Counted from the first letter of the stretch, positions 15,767-24,852 are shown. The stretch: DNA of 64,000 bases from Flavisolibacter nicotianae (GCF_003628535.1 NZ_RBCI01000007.1:62001-126000), one strand, 5' to 3'. Made by a program: numbers and translations. Notes: generated from the sequence alone by a model not told the origin.

Positions 15767-18574
15767 ATGATGAATCGAACGGTTTTGGCCCTGGCAATGC
15801 TTTTTTGTTATGGAAGGCTGGCGGCCCAGCAATTCGGCGCTTTCCCGCCGTCTACCCACTGGCAACAGGTGAATACCGATACGGCCCGCATTCTTTTTAC
15901 GCCAAAAGTGACGCCAGAGGCGCAGCGCATCGCGGCCATCATTCACCGCATGACGCGGCAAAACAGCAACCCGCTTGGCAGCGAGGTACGAAAGATCAAC
16001 ATCCTGTTGCACCCGAATACCACCCTTGCCAACGGCTACGTGGCGCTGGCTCCATTCCGCAGCGAATACTACCTCCTGCCGGGTTCCAATATTTTTGAAT
16101 TTGGCACAACGCCCTGGAGCGAAGAACTGGCCGTGCACGAGTTTCGGCACGTGCAGCAATACAGCAATTTCAACAAGGGTTTATCGAAGGCGGCCCACGT
16201 CGTTTTCGGCCAGCAGGGACAGGCACTTTTCAATGCGATGGCCATTCCCGATTGGTTTTTTGAAGGCGATGCCGTGCACAGCGAAACCGCACTCACGGCG
16301 CAGGGACGGGGAAGGGCGCCCTGGTTTTACAACGGCTTCAAGGCGCTCTGGCACGAACAACGCAATTATAGCTGGATGAAGCTGCGCAACGGTTCGCTCA
16401 AAGACTTTGTGCCCAACCATTACAACCTTGGCTACCTTCTAACCAACTACGGTTACCTGCAATACGGTGCCGGTTTCTGGGGCAGGGTCACCGATGATGC
16501 GGCCCGGTTCCGTGGACTGTTTTACCCCTTTCAGAAGGCGGTGCAAAAGGCATCGGGCAAACCGTTCAAAACCTTCCGCGAAGAAGCCCTTGCCTATTAC
16601 CAGCACGACGTCAGCACGCGGCGTGACCAGGTGCAAAAACGCGAGACCGTAGCCGACTATTTATTCCCGCAAATGATCGGCGTGGATTCGGTTCTTTACG
16701 TAAAAACGGCCTACGACCGCATTCCTGCTTTTTACCTGAAAGACCGGCAGGGCGAACACCGAATCCGGCAACGCAACATCACCAATGAAGACTGGCTCAG
16801 TTACCGCAACGGGATCATTGCCTACACGGCTTACGCGGTTCACCCGCGCTGGGGCCTGACGGATTACAGCGACATTTACCTGCTGGATATCCACACCCGG
16901 GAAGAAAAAAAGCTGACCAGCAAGGGCCGTTATTTTACACCCGATCTTGGTCCTGATAACGAAACGATCATCGCGGTTGCCTATACGGATTCGGCCGACA
17001 ATGAACTGCGGCTGCTGAACAGGGAAGGAGCGGTGTTGAAAACGATACGTCCGGCGAAAAAAGGAGAGTTGTTTGTGCACCCGCGTTTCGTGACCTCGCA
17101 ATCGATCGTCGTTGCCGTACGGCACGCGGATGCGACGATGTCACTGCAAAGGCTTTCCCTCAATGACGAATCAAAAACAGGTAAGGCAGAAACCCTGGTT
17201 GCGCCTTCTTCTGCAACACTGGGTTATCCCTTTGTTGCCGGGTCAAAACTTTATTTTGTCTCGTCGGCTTCGGGCAACGACGAGATTTATTCCATCAACC
17301 TGGACGATCGCCTGCCGGCAGCGGGCCTGCAGCAACTGACCTCGGATATTACCGGGAATTATTTTCCTTCGGTCTTTAATGACAGTTTGTGGTATTCCCA
17401 TTTTACGAGCAACGGCTTTCGCATCGGGCACCGCCCGCTGTCGAAAATGGAGCCGGGTGTCGTTCCGATGCAGGAGTGGCGTCGCCGGGTACAGCCTTAT
17501 AAGATTGCCGGTGATTCTGCTGTTTCCAACCTTTTGGAGACGGCCGGCACGGGGGCCTATCCAGTCAAGCCCTACCCGAAGACGACGGGGCTTTTTAATT
17601 TCCACAGCCGGCAGGTGAATTACACGGACCCGGAGGTGACGGCGAGCATTTTCAGCGATAATATTTTGAACACCTTCACCAACGAAATCTTTTACCGGTA
17701 CAACCAGAACGAATCGTCGCATGCTGTTGGCTTCCGTTCGTTTTACGGCGGCTTTTTCCCGGTGCTGCAGGCCGGGCTAACCTATACCACGAACCGGAAC
17801 TTAAAGACAACCTCCGGAACGTTTACGCTTGATCAAAAAGAAGCGCAGGTGGGCTATTCGATCCCCCTCAATTTTACACGCGGCAAAACGTTCAAGTACC
17901 TGTCTTTCGGAACCAACTACGTGTACAACGAAACAACACCGACCGGTGACAACAAGTCGCAGATCAGGGGTGTCAGGTCGAGCTATCTTTCCCATTCGGT
18001 CAGTTGGACGCAGCAGTTGCCACGGGCCGTTCAGCAGATCTTTCCAAAATTTGGCTACACGTTGAACTTCTCGCACCGGCATTTGCTGGGCGGGAACGGT
18101 TTTCAATTCCTGGGTGGCACAAGGGTCTACCTTCCTTCCATCCGAAACCACAGCATCGTTGTTGCCGCCAACTGGCAGGAGACGGATACGAGCAACGTGG
18201 TTTTTTCGAACCGCTTTGCTAATTCACGCGGCTATAACGACTATTTTTTCTCCCGCATGTGGCGGATAACCGGTAATTACCACATGCCGCTTTTTTATCC
18301 CGACTGGGGTTTTGGGAACATTCTTTATTTCCTGCGGGTACGGAGCAATGTTTTTTACGATTACACGCGGGTTTATTCACGCACCAAAAGTATAACCCGG
18401 GAACAACGGAGTGTCGGGGGTGAAATCTATTTCGATACCAAATGGTGGAATGCACTGCCTGTTAGTTTAGGCTTCCGGGTTTCTCATTTGCTGGACAACG
18501 ATTTCTCCGGTTCGCGGCCGGCGGGCAGGACGATTTTCGAATTTGTTGTACCGGTTGACCTGATTCCGCGGTAA
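15767..18574 (+). CDS. Large secreted protein: HExxH peptidase-like, TolB propeller, C-terminal barrel
   Basis: 935-residue protein with a signal peptide (about 1-20, ending LAAQ). Residues 35-270 resemble a peptidase MA-like gluzincin: ELAVHEFRHVQQ gives HEFRH (H124, E125, H128), and a downstream Glu in DWFFEGDAV (E166) could be the third zinc ligand. Residues about 290-560 form a TolB-type beta-propeller (DIYLLDIHTREEKKLTSKGRYFTPDL, IYSINLDDRLPAAGLQQLTSD). From about 600 on, alternating strands ending in FEFVVPVDLIPR look like an outer-membrane beta barrel. The combination suggests an outer-membrane protein with a periplasmic or surface hydrolase; the substrate is unknown. Confidence 0.75.
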   Translation: MMNRTVLALAMLFCYGRLAAQQFGAFPPSTHWQQVNTDTARILFTPKVTPEAQRIAAIIHRMTRQNSNPLGSEVRKINILLHPNTTLANGYVALAPFRSEYYLLPGSNIFEFGTTPWSEELAVHEFRHVQQYSNFNKGLSKAAHVVFGQQGQALFNAMAIPDWFFEGDAVHSETALTAQGRGRAPWFYNGFKALWHEQRNYSWMKLRNGSLKDFVPNHYNLGYLLTNYGYLQYGAGFWGRVTDDAARFRGLFYPFQKAVQKASGKPFKTFREEALAYYQHDVSTRRDQVQKRETVADYLFPQMIGVDSVLYVKTAYDRIPAFYLKDRQGEHRIRQRNITNEDWLSYRNGIIAYTAYAVHPRWGLTDYSDIYLLDIHTREEKKLTSKGRYFTPDLGPDNETIIAVAYTDSADNELRLLNREGAVLKTIRPAKKGELFVHPRFVTSQSIVVAVRHADATMSLQRLSLNDESKTGKAETLVAPSSATLGYPFVAGSKLYFVSSASGNDEIYSINLDDRLPAAGLQQLTSDITGNYFPSVFNDSLWYSHFTSNGFRIGHRPLSKMEPGVVPMQEWRRRVQPYKIAGDSAVSNLLETAGTGAYPVKPYPKTTGLFNFHSRQVNYTDPEVTASIFSDNILNTFTNEIFYRYNQNESSHAVGFRSFYGGFFPVLQAGLTYTTNRNLKTTSGTFTLDQKEAQVGYSIPLNFTRGKTFKYLSFGTNYVYNETTPTGDNKSQIRGVRSSYLSHSVSWTQQLPRAVQQIFPKFGYTLNFSHRHLLGGNGFQFLGGTRVYLPSIRNHSIVVAANWQETDTSNVVFSNRFANSRGYNDYFFSRMWRITGNYHMPLFYPDWGFGNILYFLRVRSNVFYDYTRVYSRTKSITREQRSVGGEIYFDTKWWNALPVSLGFRVSHLLDNDFSGSRPAGRTIFEFVVPVDLIPR

Positions 18575-18619
18575 GCAGAAAAGATTTCATTTTCGCAAAA
18601 TCATATTGCCTCCTTGCAA

Positions 18620-18646
18620 AAGAAGACAGCCGGCGCAGGGCCGGCT
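18620..18646 (-). terminator. Probable terminator of the fasciclin gene
   Basis: Stem AGCCGGC/GCCGGCT (18628..18634, 18640..18646) with a GCAGG loop. On the minus strand it is followed by the T-rich GTCTTCTTTTGC. It may act on both converging genes. Confidence 0.55.
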
Positions 18647-18679
18647 GATCTTGTTACAACAGGACAGAACGATGCGTTT

Positions 18680-19249
18680 TTATTTCGGCATGACCACACT
18701 ATCGATCACGTGGATGACGCCATTGCTTTGATTGACATCGGCGATGGTGATTTTTGCCATTCCGCCTTTTTCATCTTTCAGCCACCACTGTCCGTTCTTT
18801 TCCATCACCCAGAGTTTGCCGCCTTGAACAGTTGTCAGTTCGGCCGTGCCCCTGCCTTTTTTTGCCAGCGCGGCAATGTCTTTTGATTGCAGGCGTCCGG
18901 GCACTACGTGGTAGGTAAGGATCGACGCCAGGGTGGCTTTGTTTTCCGGTTTCAGCAGGGTTTCGACGGTGCCCTTCGGCAATTTTTCAAAAGCCGCGTT
19001 GGTCGGTGCAAAGACGGTAAACGGCCCGGCGCTTTGCAAGGTCTCTACCAGCCCTGCTGCTTTTACGGCAGCCACCAGCGTGGTGTGGTCTTTGGAGTTG
19101 ACGGCATTTTCAACAATATTTTTGGAAGGGTACATGGGCGCACCACCAACCATCACGGTCATTTCGCCGGCTTTTGCCGGAATCGTTTGAGCGGAAGCCG
19201 TAAAGGCAATCGATGCAAGAAGGAAGGCCGCGAATGTGATCTTTTTCAT
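18680..19249 (-). CDS. Secreted fasciclin-domain protein
   Basis: 189-residue protein: signal peptide ending in FTASA-Q (about residue 20), then a single fasciclin (FAS1) domain. Its hallmarks are present: NIVENAVNSKDHTTLVAAVKAAGL, the H1 motif FTVFAPTNAAFEKLP, LTYHVVPGRL, and the C-terminal NGVIHVIDSVVMPK. FAS1 domains mediate cell-surface adhesion in many organisms; in bacteria the ligand is usually unknown. Length is typical of the single-domain bacterial type. It is convergent with the 935-residue protein. Confidence 0.92.
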   Translation of the reverse strand: MKKITFAAFLLASIAFTASAQTIPAKAGEMTVMVGGAPMYPSKNIVENAVNSKDHTTLVAAVKAAGLVETLQSAGPFTVFAPTNAAFEKLPKGTVETLLKPENKATLASILTYHVVPGRLQSKDIAALAKKGRGTAELTTVQGGKLWVMEKNGQWWLKDEKGGMAKITIADVNQSNGVIHVIDSVVMPK

Positions 19250-19368
19250 CTGTAAAGGTTTTGGGTTTGATGATTTGTTTGCTGAATAAATACGGCGGTA
19301 AAAAATTCCTGGATTGGTAAAAGCAAAAAATTTATTCTTGCAGTTTTAATCTAAATCGAAACAACCGC

Positions 19369-19779
19369 ATGGCATTCTGGCTGGTAAAATCGGAACCGTT
19401 TAAATATAGCTGGGAGCAATTTGTAAACGATAAACAAACGTTCTGGGATGGCGTGCGCAATTATGCAGCACGCAACAACCTGCGAAGCATGAAAAAAGGC
19501 GACCAGGTTCTTTTTTATCACAGCAATGAAGGACTTGAAATCGTTGGCATTGCCAAAGTGGTGAAGGAAGCGTATCCCGATCCGACATCGGATGAAGATG
19601 CATGGGTGGTTGTGGACCTGAAGCCGGTGAAAAAATTAAAAACGCCTGTCACGTTAAAACAAATCAAGGCCGAGCAGCGATTGCAGAACATGGATCTGTT
19701 GCGCCTGGGTCGCCTGTCGGTGGGTACCGTTAAAGACGACGAATGGACGGTGATCATGGAAATGGCCGGTGAAAACTAA
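19369..19779 (+). CDS. EVE domain protein
   Basis: 136-residue cytosolic protein consisting of one EVE domain (PUA-like fold): FWLVKSEPFKYSWEQF, WDGVRNYAARNNLRSMKKGDQVLFYHSN, EIVGIAKVVKEAYPD. EVE domains bind modified bases and appear both in housekeeping proteins and in modification-dependent restriction systems. Here it is a stand-alone, full-length copy with no nuclease partner nearby, so a housekeeping role is more likely. Confidence 0.92.
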   Translation: MAFWLVKSEPFKYSWEQFVNDKQTFWDGVRNYAARNNLRSMKKGDQVLFYHSNEGLEIVGIAKVVKEAYPDPTSDEDAWVVVDLKPVKKLKTPVTLKQIKAEQRLQNMDLLRLGRLSVGTVKDDEWTVIMEMAGEN

Positions 19780-19800
19780 CGATGCAGAAATGATTAAACA

Positions 19801-19832
19801 AAAGCAGCTCCCGGATGGGAACTGCTTTTTCT
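19801..19832. terminator. Bidirectional terminator between converging genes
   Basis: Near-perfect stem AAAGCAGCTCCC / GGGAACTGCTTT (19801..19812, 19817..19828; one mismatch), tetraloop GGAT, followed by TTTCTG on the plus strand and a TTGTTTAAT tract on the minus strand. It separates the EVE gene from the converging small gene. Confidence 0.8.
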
Positions 19833-19857
19833 GCTTAGTCCTGCTTTGTTTTGATTT

Positions 19858-20091
19858 CTATTTTCCTGCCTGAAGTCTTCCTGCGATTGCATTTTCGAGG
19901 TCGTCTGGTATGAGGCCGGCATCATCGTCGATTGCGGCCAACCGGCCCAGTCCAGAATCCCAGGTAAAAATGTGTTCGTCGCTATTGTTGTATCGCACCT
20001 TGAACCGAGTTTCCCCATTAAACGAAAACGGTGCGGCCTTTACCAAATAGGGCACACCACTCAGTACTAATTCAAACGATTGCTCTTGCAT
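19858..20091 (-). CDS. Small conserved-looking protein of unknown function
   Basis: 77-residue protein starting MQEQSFELVL, with a compact beta-rich layout: LSGVPYLVKAAPFSFNGETRFKV, then SDEHIFTWDSGLGRLAAIDDDAGLIPDDLE and a basic end. I do not recognise a named family. The start at 20091 follows an in-frame extension to 20142, but the extension reads as untranslated leader. It is preceded on the same strand by the cupin and Rieske genes and could share their transcript. Confidence 0.6.
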   Translation of the reverse strand: MQEQSFELVLSGVPYLVKAAPFSFNGETRFKVRYNNSDEHIFTWDSGLGRLAAIDDDAGLIPDDLENAIAGRLQAGK

Positions 20092-20149
20092 AATCTGATC
20101 TTTAGGTAGTGTCAACAAAAAAAATTCCAAACTGCGTTGCATGCCAAAA

Positions 20150-20512
20150 TCAGGCCTCTTCGCGGTGCACGGAATCCACTGAAAAGGCTGGCAGGCAAAC
20201 GCTCCAGTATTCGCACTCCTCGTCGAAAGGGTTGGAATAGCGAACCCGGGTGCCGGCTTTGATCAAGATACTTTGTCCACTTTCAAGGACAATCTGGTCC
20301 CCATCTGCCTCGACTAGTTTTTTACCGCGGCTGATCAGGGTGTATTCATCAAACGAAGGCGTCTGGTGGGGCTCGCTCCATCCCGACGGTGCGATCATGT
20401 GTGCGATGCTGAGACCCTGGTCGCCCGAAGAAGCCAGTCCCACGTGTTCTTCAATCAGCTTTCCGTCGTTTGTAGGAACGACAAACGGATTTTTTTGTAC
20501 AGTATACGGCAT
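20150..20512 (-). CDS. Cupin-fold protein
   Basis: 120-residue single-domain cupin. The first cupin motif is seen in GWSEPHQTPSFDEYTLISRGKKLV (H49, E56) and the second in LESGQSILIKAGTRVRYSNPFDEECEY. The second motif lacks the usual His, so metal binding is uncertain. It lies 17 bases downstream of the Rieske gene on the same strand, probably in the same operon. The substrate or ligand is not evident from sequence. Confidence 0.85.
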   Translation of the reverse strand: MPYTVQKNPFVVPTNDGKLIEEHVGLASSGDQGLSIAHMIAPSGWSEPHQTPSFDEYTLISRGKKLVEADGDQIVLESGQSILIKAGTRVRYSNPFDEECEYWSVCLPAFSVDSVHREEA

Positions 20513-20529
20513 TGCGTCGTTTTTGATTT

Positions 20530-21315
20530 TTAAACCTGCAAATAAACAGCGCCATCTTTTTCTTCAACGGAAAAAGTTTCAATCCCGGTTTTGGCAGGCC
20601 CTGCTTTGACCGAACCATCGTGCACGTCGAATTGCGATCCGTGCCAGGGACACTGCACCGTGCCGCAGATCATGGCACCGCCGGCCAACGAGCCACCGCG
20701 GTGCGAACAGTGATCACTAAAAGCGGCATACCCTTTTTCCGACCGGGCAATCACGATCCGTTTGCCATCAACATGTACCAGTTTCATTTGGTTGACGGCT
20801 AGTTCGTCTATGCGAGCCACCTTTACTTTCCCGCCCTTTGCCTCGAGCACTTCCTCTTTCCATTTGCCGGCACCGGCATAGCGCGGGTCGACGCCGATCT
20901 GGTTCCGGTAAACAAGCGTGCCGCCAAACCAGCCGGCTGTCGATAAAATAGCAACGCCCATTGCTTCCAGCACAACCAGGACCGGAAGTGCCAGGCTGCT
21001 GTTTCGCCTGAGGAAAAAAATGACAATGAACAGCACAAGGTTGCCAGAGTTGAGCAGCCCGTGCTGGGCAGCTCTTTTTTTGGCTGAACTCTCCGGCGGG
21101 ACGGTGTATAAAAAATCGAGAAAGCCCGGAACGGCCGCCAGCACGGCACCCGCAATGCCGGCAATGACCAGGTGATAGCCCGTTGCCTGTAACGACGGTT
21201 TGGAGAAAACCAATGAAAGAAGGTCAAACACAAAGGCACCGACAAAGAAGGCAATGGGAAAGCTGACAAGGATCGGGTGAAGGGGATGGCTCTTCAGGCT
21301 GGCCCTACTCTTCAT
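20530..21315 (-). CDS. DUF2231 membrane domain fused to a Rieske [2Fe-2S] domain
   Basis: 261-residue protein. Residues 1-135 hold four hydrophobic helices in the DUF2231 arrangement (HPLHPILVSFPIAFFVGAFVFDLL; a Lys/Arg-rich loop; NLVLFIVIFFLRR; VVLEAMGVAILSTAGWFGG). Residues about 162-261 form a Rieske ferredoxin with both cluster motifs intact: CSH at C203/H205 and CPWH at C222/H225. It should pass electrons at the cytoplasmic membrane. DUF2231-Rieske fusions occur in actinobacteria and others, but the redox partner is unknown. It precedes the cupin gene closely and likely shares its transcript. Confidence 0.9.
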   Translation of the reverse strand: MKSRASLKSHPLHPILVSFPIAFFVGAFVFDLLSLVFSKPSLQATGYHLVIAGIAGAVLAAVPGFLDFLYTVPPESSAKKRAAQHGLLNSGNLVLFIVIFFLRRNSSLALPVLVVLEAMGVAILSTAGWFGGTLVYRNQIGVDPRYAGAGKWKEEVLEAKGGKVKVARIDELAVNQMKLVHVDGKRIVIARSEKGYAAFSDHCSHRGGSLAGGAMICGTVQCPWHGSQFDVHDGSVKAGPAKTGIETFSVEEKDGAVYLQV

Positions 21316-21445
21316 GATTTTGTTTTCGGCATGCCAGCAAAAAGCTTACCGGGGAAAGGTTCACGAGTTCACCGTTCACACGGTCAAGCGCTTTGTTTTA
21401 CGGCCAGGCGAATGGAACGTGTGCACTTGCAAACTATTTTTGGGT

Positions 21446-22141
21446 ATGAGCAAAATGAAACTGGTGGTATTGACCGGCGCCGGCATCAGTGCGGAAAGCG
21501 GCCTGAAAACCTTTCGCGACAGCGACGGTTTATGGGAAGGCTACGACATCAATGAAGTGGCGACCGCCACGGCCTGGCGCCGCAACCCGGCGCTGGTGCA
21601 GGAGTTTTACAACCTGCGCCGCCGTGGCGTCAGGGAAGCAAAGCCCAATGCCGCCCACGTGGCGTTAGCCGAACTGGAAAATGATTTCGATGTTTCGATC
21701 GTGACGCAAAACATCGATGACCTGCATGAAAGAGCTGGTTCTACCAAGGTTTTGCACCTGCATGGCGAGATCCTTAAAATGCGCAGCGAAGCCAACGAAA
21801 GCCTGGTTTACCCGGTAGAAGGCGATATCAAAATGGGAGACAGGGCAGAAGACGGCGCCCAGCTTCGTCCGCATATCGTCTGGTTCGAAGAGCCCGTTCC
21901 CATGATGGAAAAAGCTGCGATCCTTGCCCGCCACGCCGACCTGTTCCTGATTGTTGGAACCTCACTGGTGGTTTACCCTGCAGCGGGCCTGGTGAATTAC
22001 GTGCCTTACCATGTTCCGAAATTTGTTGTCGATAAAAAACTTCCCTACCTGTCGCCGGTGCAAAACATTGTTGCCATTGAAAAACCGGCAACCGAAGGCA
22101 TGAAAGAGGTGATTCCCCATCTCAGAAAATACCTGGTTTAA
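21446..22141 (+). CDS. NAD-dependent protein deacylase of the sirtuin family
   Basis: 231-residue sirtuin with the NAD site GAGISAESG (11-19), FRDSDGLW, TQNIDDLHERAG and the catalytic histidine in HLHGE (H106). A tyrosine and arginine in EFYNLRRR (Y55, R58) correspond to the acyl-binding pair of SIRT5/CobB-type enzymes, which favour succinyl and malonyl lysine. The zinc-binding cysteines of most sirtuins are absent. The start at 21446 (MSKMKLVVLTGAG) was chosen because upstream codons overlap the divergent Rieske gene. Its stop codon overlaps that of the convergent dehydrogenase by 3 bases. Confidence 0.9.
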   Translation: MSKMKLVVLTGAGISAESGLKTFRDSDGLWEGYDINEVATATAWRRNPALVQEFYNLRRRGVREAKPNAAHVALAELENDFDVSIVTQNIDDLHERAGSTKVLHLHGEILKMRSEANESLVYPVEGDIKMGDRAEDGAQLRPHIVWFEEPVPMMEKAAILARHADLFLIVGTSLVVYPAAGLVNYVPYHVPKFVVDKKLPYLSPVQNIVAIEKPATEGMKEVIPHLRKYLV

Positions 22142-23655
22142 GAAGGCAGGTCAACGGTTTCTTCGGTAAAATGGATCCCGGCTCCGCGGAGTTCCTGCAG
22201 GACGGGTTCATAGATTTCTTTTGAAACGGGTATCTGCAAACCTTTTGTTTGGATGGTTCCATTGAGGATCAGTTTCGCGGCAACCGCCAGGGGCAATCCC
22301 ACTGTTTTAGCCATGGCCGTATGAACGGCATTGTCGCCTTTCAGCAAGAAGGTGCTCGTCGTCTTTTTGCGGCCCGACCCGTTTGTATATTCCAGCTCGT
22401 GAAGCATCACTACCATATCCCTGTCTTCCGGTTGCAGTAAGAGCTTTTTTTCCAGCGCGAATTGCAGCACGTCGGCAGCACTGCAGCGGCCTTTGTCGAT
22501 CGTTGTTTTTTCGTCGTCCATGCCGAGGAAAAAAAGTTGTTTCAGCGTCAGGTTGGCGTCGTGCATTTTATCGGCAAGCGTGGCAGCCGCGCTGATCTTT
22601 AAGTGGTCGATGTCGACTTTTTGCAGATCGCCGTTGTCGTCAACCATCATAAATTCCTCTACCGGTTCAATGCCTTTTTCGGCGGCTTCTTCTTCCAGCT
22701 TGACAAGGCTGACCAATTCCGTTAAAAGGGATTTGGTCGCGTCGAACTGATCGTGCAGCTTTTGCTCCAGCCATTCGCCAAAGCCGTTCAAATCCATGTG
22801 CTCTTTGAAAAACTGCATCAGTGTTTTGCCATCGGTCAGATAGAGTTTGGCTTCGTCGGTCAGCTTCAGGTCAATAATGTTTTTCCACCCATAAATAAAA
22901 TCGGGATGGCGAAGCGTTGTGCGGATAAACGTATCAGTTTCTTCCAGCCCGTATTTGGAAATATAGCTCAGCGAATCCCTGTTCGGGTACCAGCAAAGAG
23001 CATCCGTACCGGGCACCGGCACAAAACGTTTTTGTTCGAAAAGCGCTTCGTAGTCAAGTTCCCTGATCTCGCCGTCCTGCTTGTAGATCGCGCCGGCTTT
23101 CCCGGCCATCACAACATTCCGCGGGTTCCAGCTAATCTTGTAATGCCATGGATTGTCGTCGCTTTCCGGTGCCACCAGCCCGCCGCAATGCGAATAGAAA
23201 GAAGTGATCTTTCCGCCTCCCGCATGAATGCTGTCGATGATCTTTTTTGCACTCATGTGATCGATACCGGGATCCAGCCCCATTTCGCAGAGGAAAAGCA
23301 AACCCTTTTTTTCGATTTCTTCTTTCAGATCCCGAATCGATTCGTCGACATAAGATGCGGTCAAAAGGTTTTTTTCAAAATGGAGACAGTCCCTTGCCAC
23401 GAGAATGTGCAGCGCCGGCGGAAGCAGGGAGATCACGATGTCTGCTGCCTGCACAAGGAACTTTCGTTCTGCATCCTGCAGGATGTCCAGCGCAACGGCC
23501 TTACCGAAAGGAGAGGTACCGATCTTTTCGTGAATGGCTTCTGCGTTTGCATCGGCAACGGTGAGTTGCCAGTTTTCCGCCCGGGCATTGACAAGAAGGT
23601 AGTCGATCAGGGCAGTGGATGATTTGCCGGCGCCAAAAAGAAGAATTTGTCTCAT
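22138..23655 (-). CDS. Saccharopine dehydrogenase-family oxidoreductase
   Basis: 505-residue cytosolic enzyme with an N-terminal Rossmann fold (MRQILLFGAGKSSTALIDYLL) and the saccharopine-reductase core: ADIVISLLPPALHILVARDCL, SYVDESIRDL, LCEMGLDPGIDHMSAKKIID and TSFYSHCGGLVAPESDDNPW. In the fungal/plant family this class oxidises saccharopine in lysine metabolism. Bacteroidota copies are usually annotated the same way, but the substrate is not proven. The ATG at 23655 is right at the Rossmann strand. Convergent with the sirtuin, whose substrates are acyl-lysines; a functional link is only speculative. Confidence 0.88.
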   Translation of the reverse strand: MRQILLFGAGKSSTALIDYLLVNARAENWQLTVADANAEAIHEKIGTSPFGKAVALDILQDAERKFLVQAADIVISLLPPALHILVARDCLHFEKNLLTASYVDESIRDLKEEIEKKGLLFLCEMGLDPGIDHMSAKKIIDSIHAGGGKITSFYSHCGGLVAPESDDNPWHYKISWNPRNVVMAGKAGAIYKQDGEIRELDYEALFEQKRFVPVPGTDALCWYPNRDSLSYISKYGLEETDTFIRTTLRHPDFIYGWKNIIDLKLTDEAKLYLTDGKTLMQFFKEHMDLNGFGEWLEQKLHDQFDATKSLLTELVSLVKLEEEAAEKGIEPVEEFMMVDDNGDLQKVDIDHLKISAAATLADKMHDANLTLKQLFFLGMDDEKTTIDKGRCSAADVLQFALEKKLLLQPEDRDMVVMLHELEYTNGSGRKKTTSTFLLKGDNAVHTAMAKTVGLPLAVAAKLILNGTIQTKGLQIPVSKEIYEPVLQELRGAGIHFTEETVDLPS

Positions 23656-23760
23656 GGTGAAGAATAGGCTTGTAAAGTAGGCAAAAATCGATTGCCCCGC
23701 CAATGGCAGGGCAAGGTGTGAAAATGAAAATGTCGTTGAATTCTCTTTTTTACAAAAGGC

Positions 23761-24852
23761 TTACATATTGACGACCCGGTAGTGAACCTTGACGCCACGG
23801 CCATTGTCCGGCACCTGGATTTTTCGGCTGGCGCCGGGAGCAATGCTGCTGACTTCCACAGTTTTGGAGCCAACGGTTTTCCCGTTTGATTTCAGATATT
23901 CCACTTCCACAACCGCTTTGTCAATCGCGGTTGACGACGGGTTGGTGACCGTCAGTTCGAGATTGCTGATGCCGCCAAACAGGCCGACCGTATAGTCATT
24001 GGCCGACAATTGCAGGGCGGCTTTGGCGGCAGGCTTTTCTTCCTTTTTCGCCAGGTCCGCGTCAGCGGCAGGTTTGTTTTCGGCCGCCGGCACTTCATCT
24101 TTTTTCGACTCCGTATCGGGGGAAGAGGCCGGGGTCTCCTTTGGTATGGTCAGCTCGGGTTTTATTTTAAGCGGTTCTTTTTTGACGACCGGTTTGGCAG
24201 TAACAGGCTCCGGTTTCGTCACGGCCGACGCAATCAACGTGCTGTTTTGTGCGAGTGGTGAAGCAACGGTTGCCAGGGCCGCATGGGAGGTTGTGCTTTG
24301 GGGCAATTTTTCCTCCACTATCGCATGGGCTTCGGACGTCGCGGTTTCAGCCGGTTCGAACTCGATATTTTCAACGGCTTTTTTGATCATGAACGCCGCC
24401 ATGGTTACCCCGATCATCAGTGTCACAAGGCCCATTAGGTTGCCGGCAATACTCAGCGGCTGCTTCACCACTTTTTTCCTGTAGGACTTTTGCGCATATT
24501 TTTCCTTCAGTGCGTCAAACGAAGGCGTGTAGGACAGGTCCCCTTCCTGGTCAACCGAAAGATCGAAATGCGTGTCACCGGCAGAAGGGTACTCGCTTTT
24601 GAAGGTTGTTACAGTGGAAGCTGTCGATGCCGTTGCAGCCGCCCTGGTTGTGGATTTTCGCCTGTTTTTCGGTCGTGGCTCGGGGTCACGCAGGAAGGCG
24701 GTCAGTTCACTGATTTCTGCCGGGTGCTTCCAGCAGGTGCTTTCGCCTTCGATCCAGAGCAAATCGGTTGGGAAAAGGCCTTTCGCCTTCAGGTCTTTGG
24801 CCGTGTACGGGCCAGACTCCAAGTTATCCCGCAGTAAAAAATAGGTTGCCAT
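23761..24852 (-). CDS. GYF-like domain membrane protein with long charged linker
   Basis: 363-residue protein. Residues 1-50 form a GYF_2-like domain (YFLLRDNLESGPYTAKDLKAKGLF, then DLLWIEGESTCW). A basic Arg/Lys patch and Thr/Ala-rich stretch follow, then one transmembrane helix at about 140-160 (GNLMGLVTLMIGVTMAAFMI). After a Lys/Glu/Pro/Ala-rich linker of about 120 residues comes a C-terminal beta domain (YTVGLFGGISNLELTVTNPS, VEVEYLKSNGK, SSIAPGASRKIQVP) that resembles a FxLYD-like Ig fold. The GYF part should be cytoplasmic, binding proline-rich partners, with the C-terminal domain in the periplasm. Role unknown; divergent from gyrA. Confidence 0.75.
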   Translation of the reverse strand: MATYFLLRDNLESGPYTAKDLKAKGLFPTDLLWIEGESTCWKHPAEISELTAFLRDPEPRPKNRRKSTTRAAATASTASTVTTFKSEYPSAGDTHFDLSVDQEGDLSYTPSFDALKEKYAQKSYRKKVVKQPLSIAGNLMGLVTLMIGVTMAAFMIKKAVENIEFEPAETATSEAHAIVEEKLPQSTTSHAALATVASPLAQNSTLIASAVTKPEPVTAKPVVKKEPLKIKPELTIPKETPASSPDTESKKDEVPAAENKPAADADLAKKEEKPAAKAALQLSANDYTVGLFGGISNLELTVTNPSSTAIDKAVVEVEYLKSNGKTVGSKTVEVSSIAPGASRKIQVPDNGRGVKVHYRVVNM

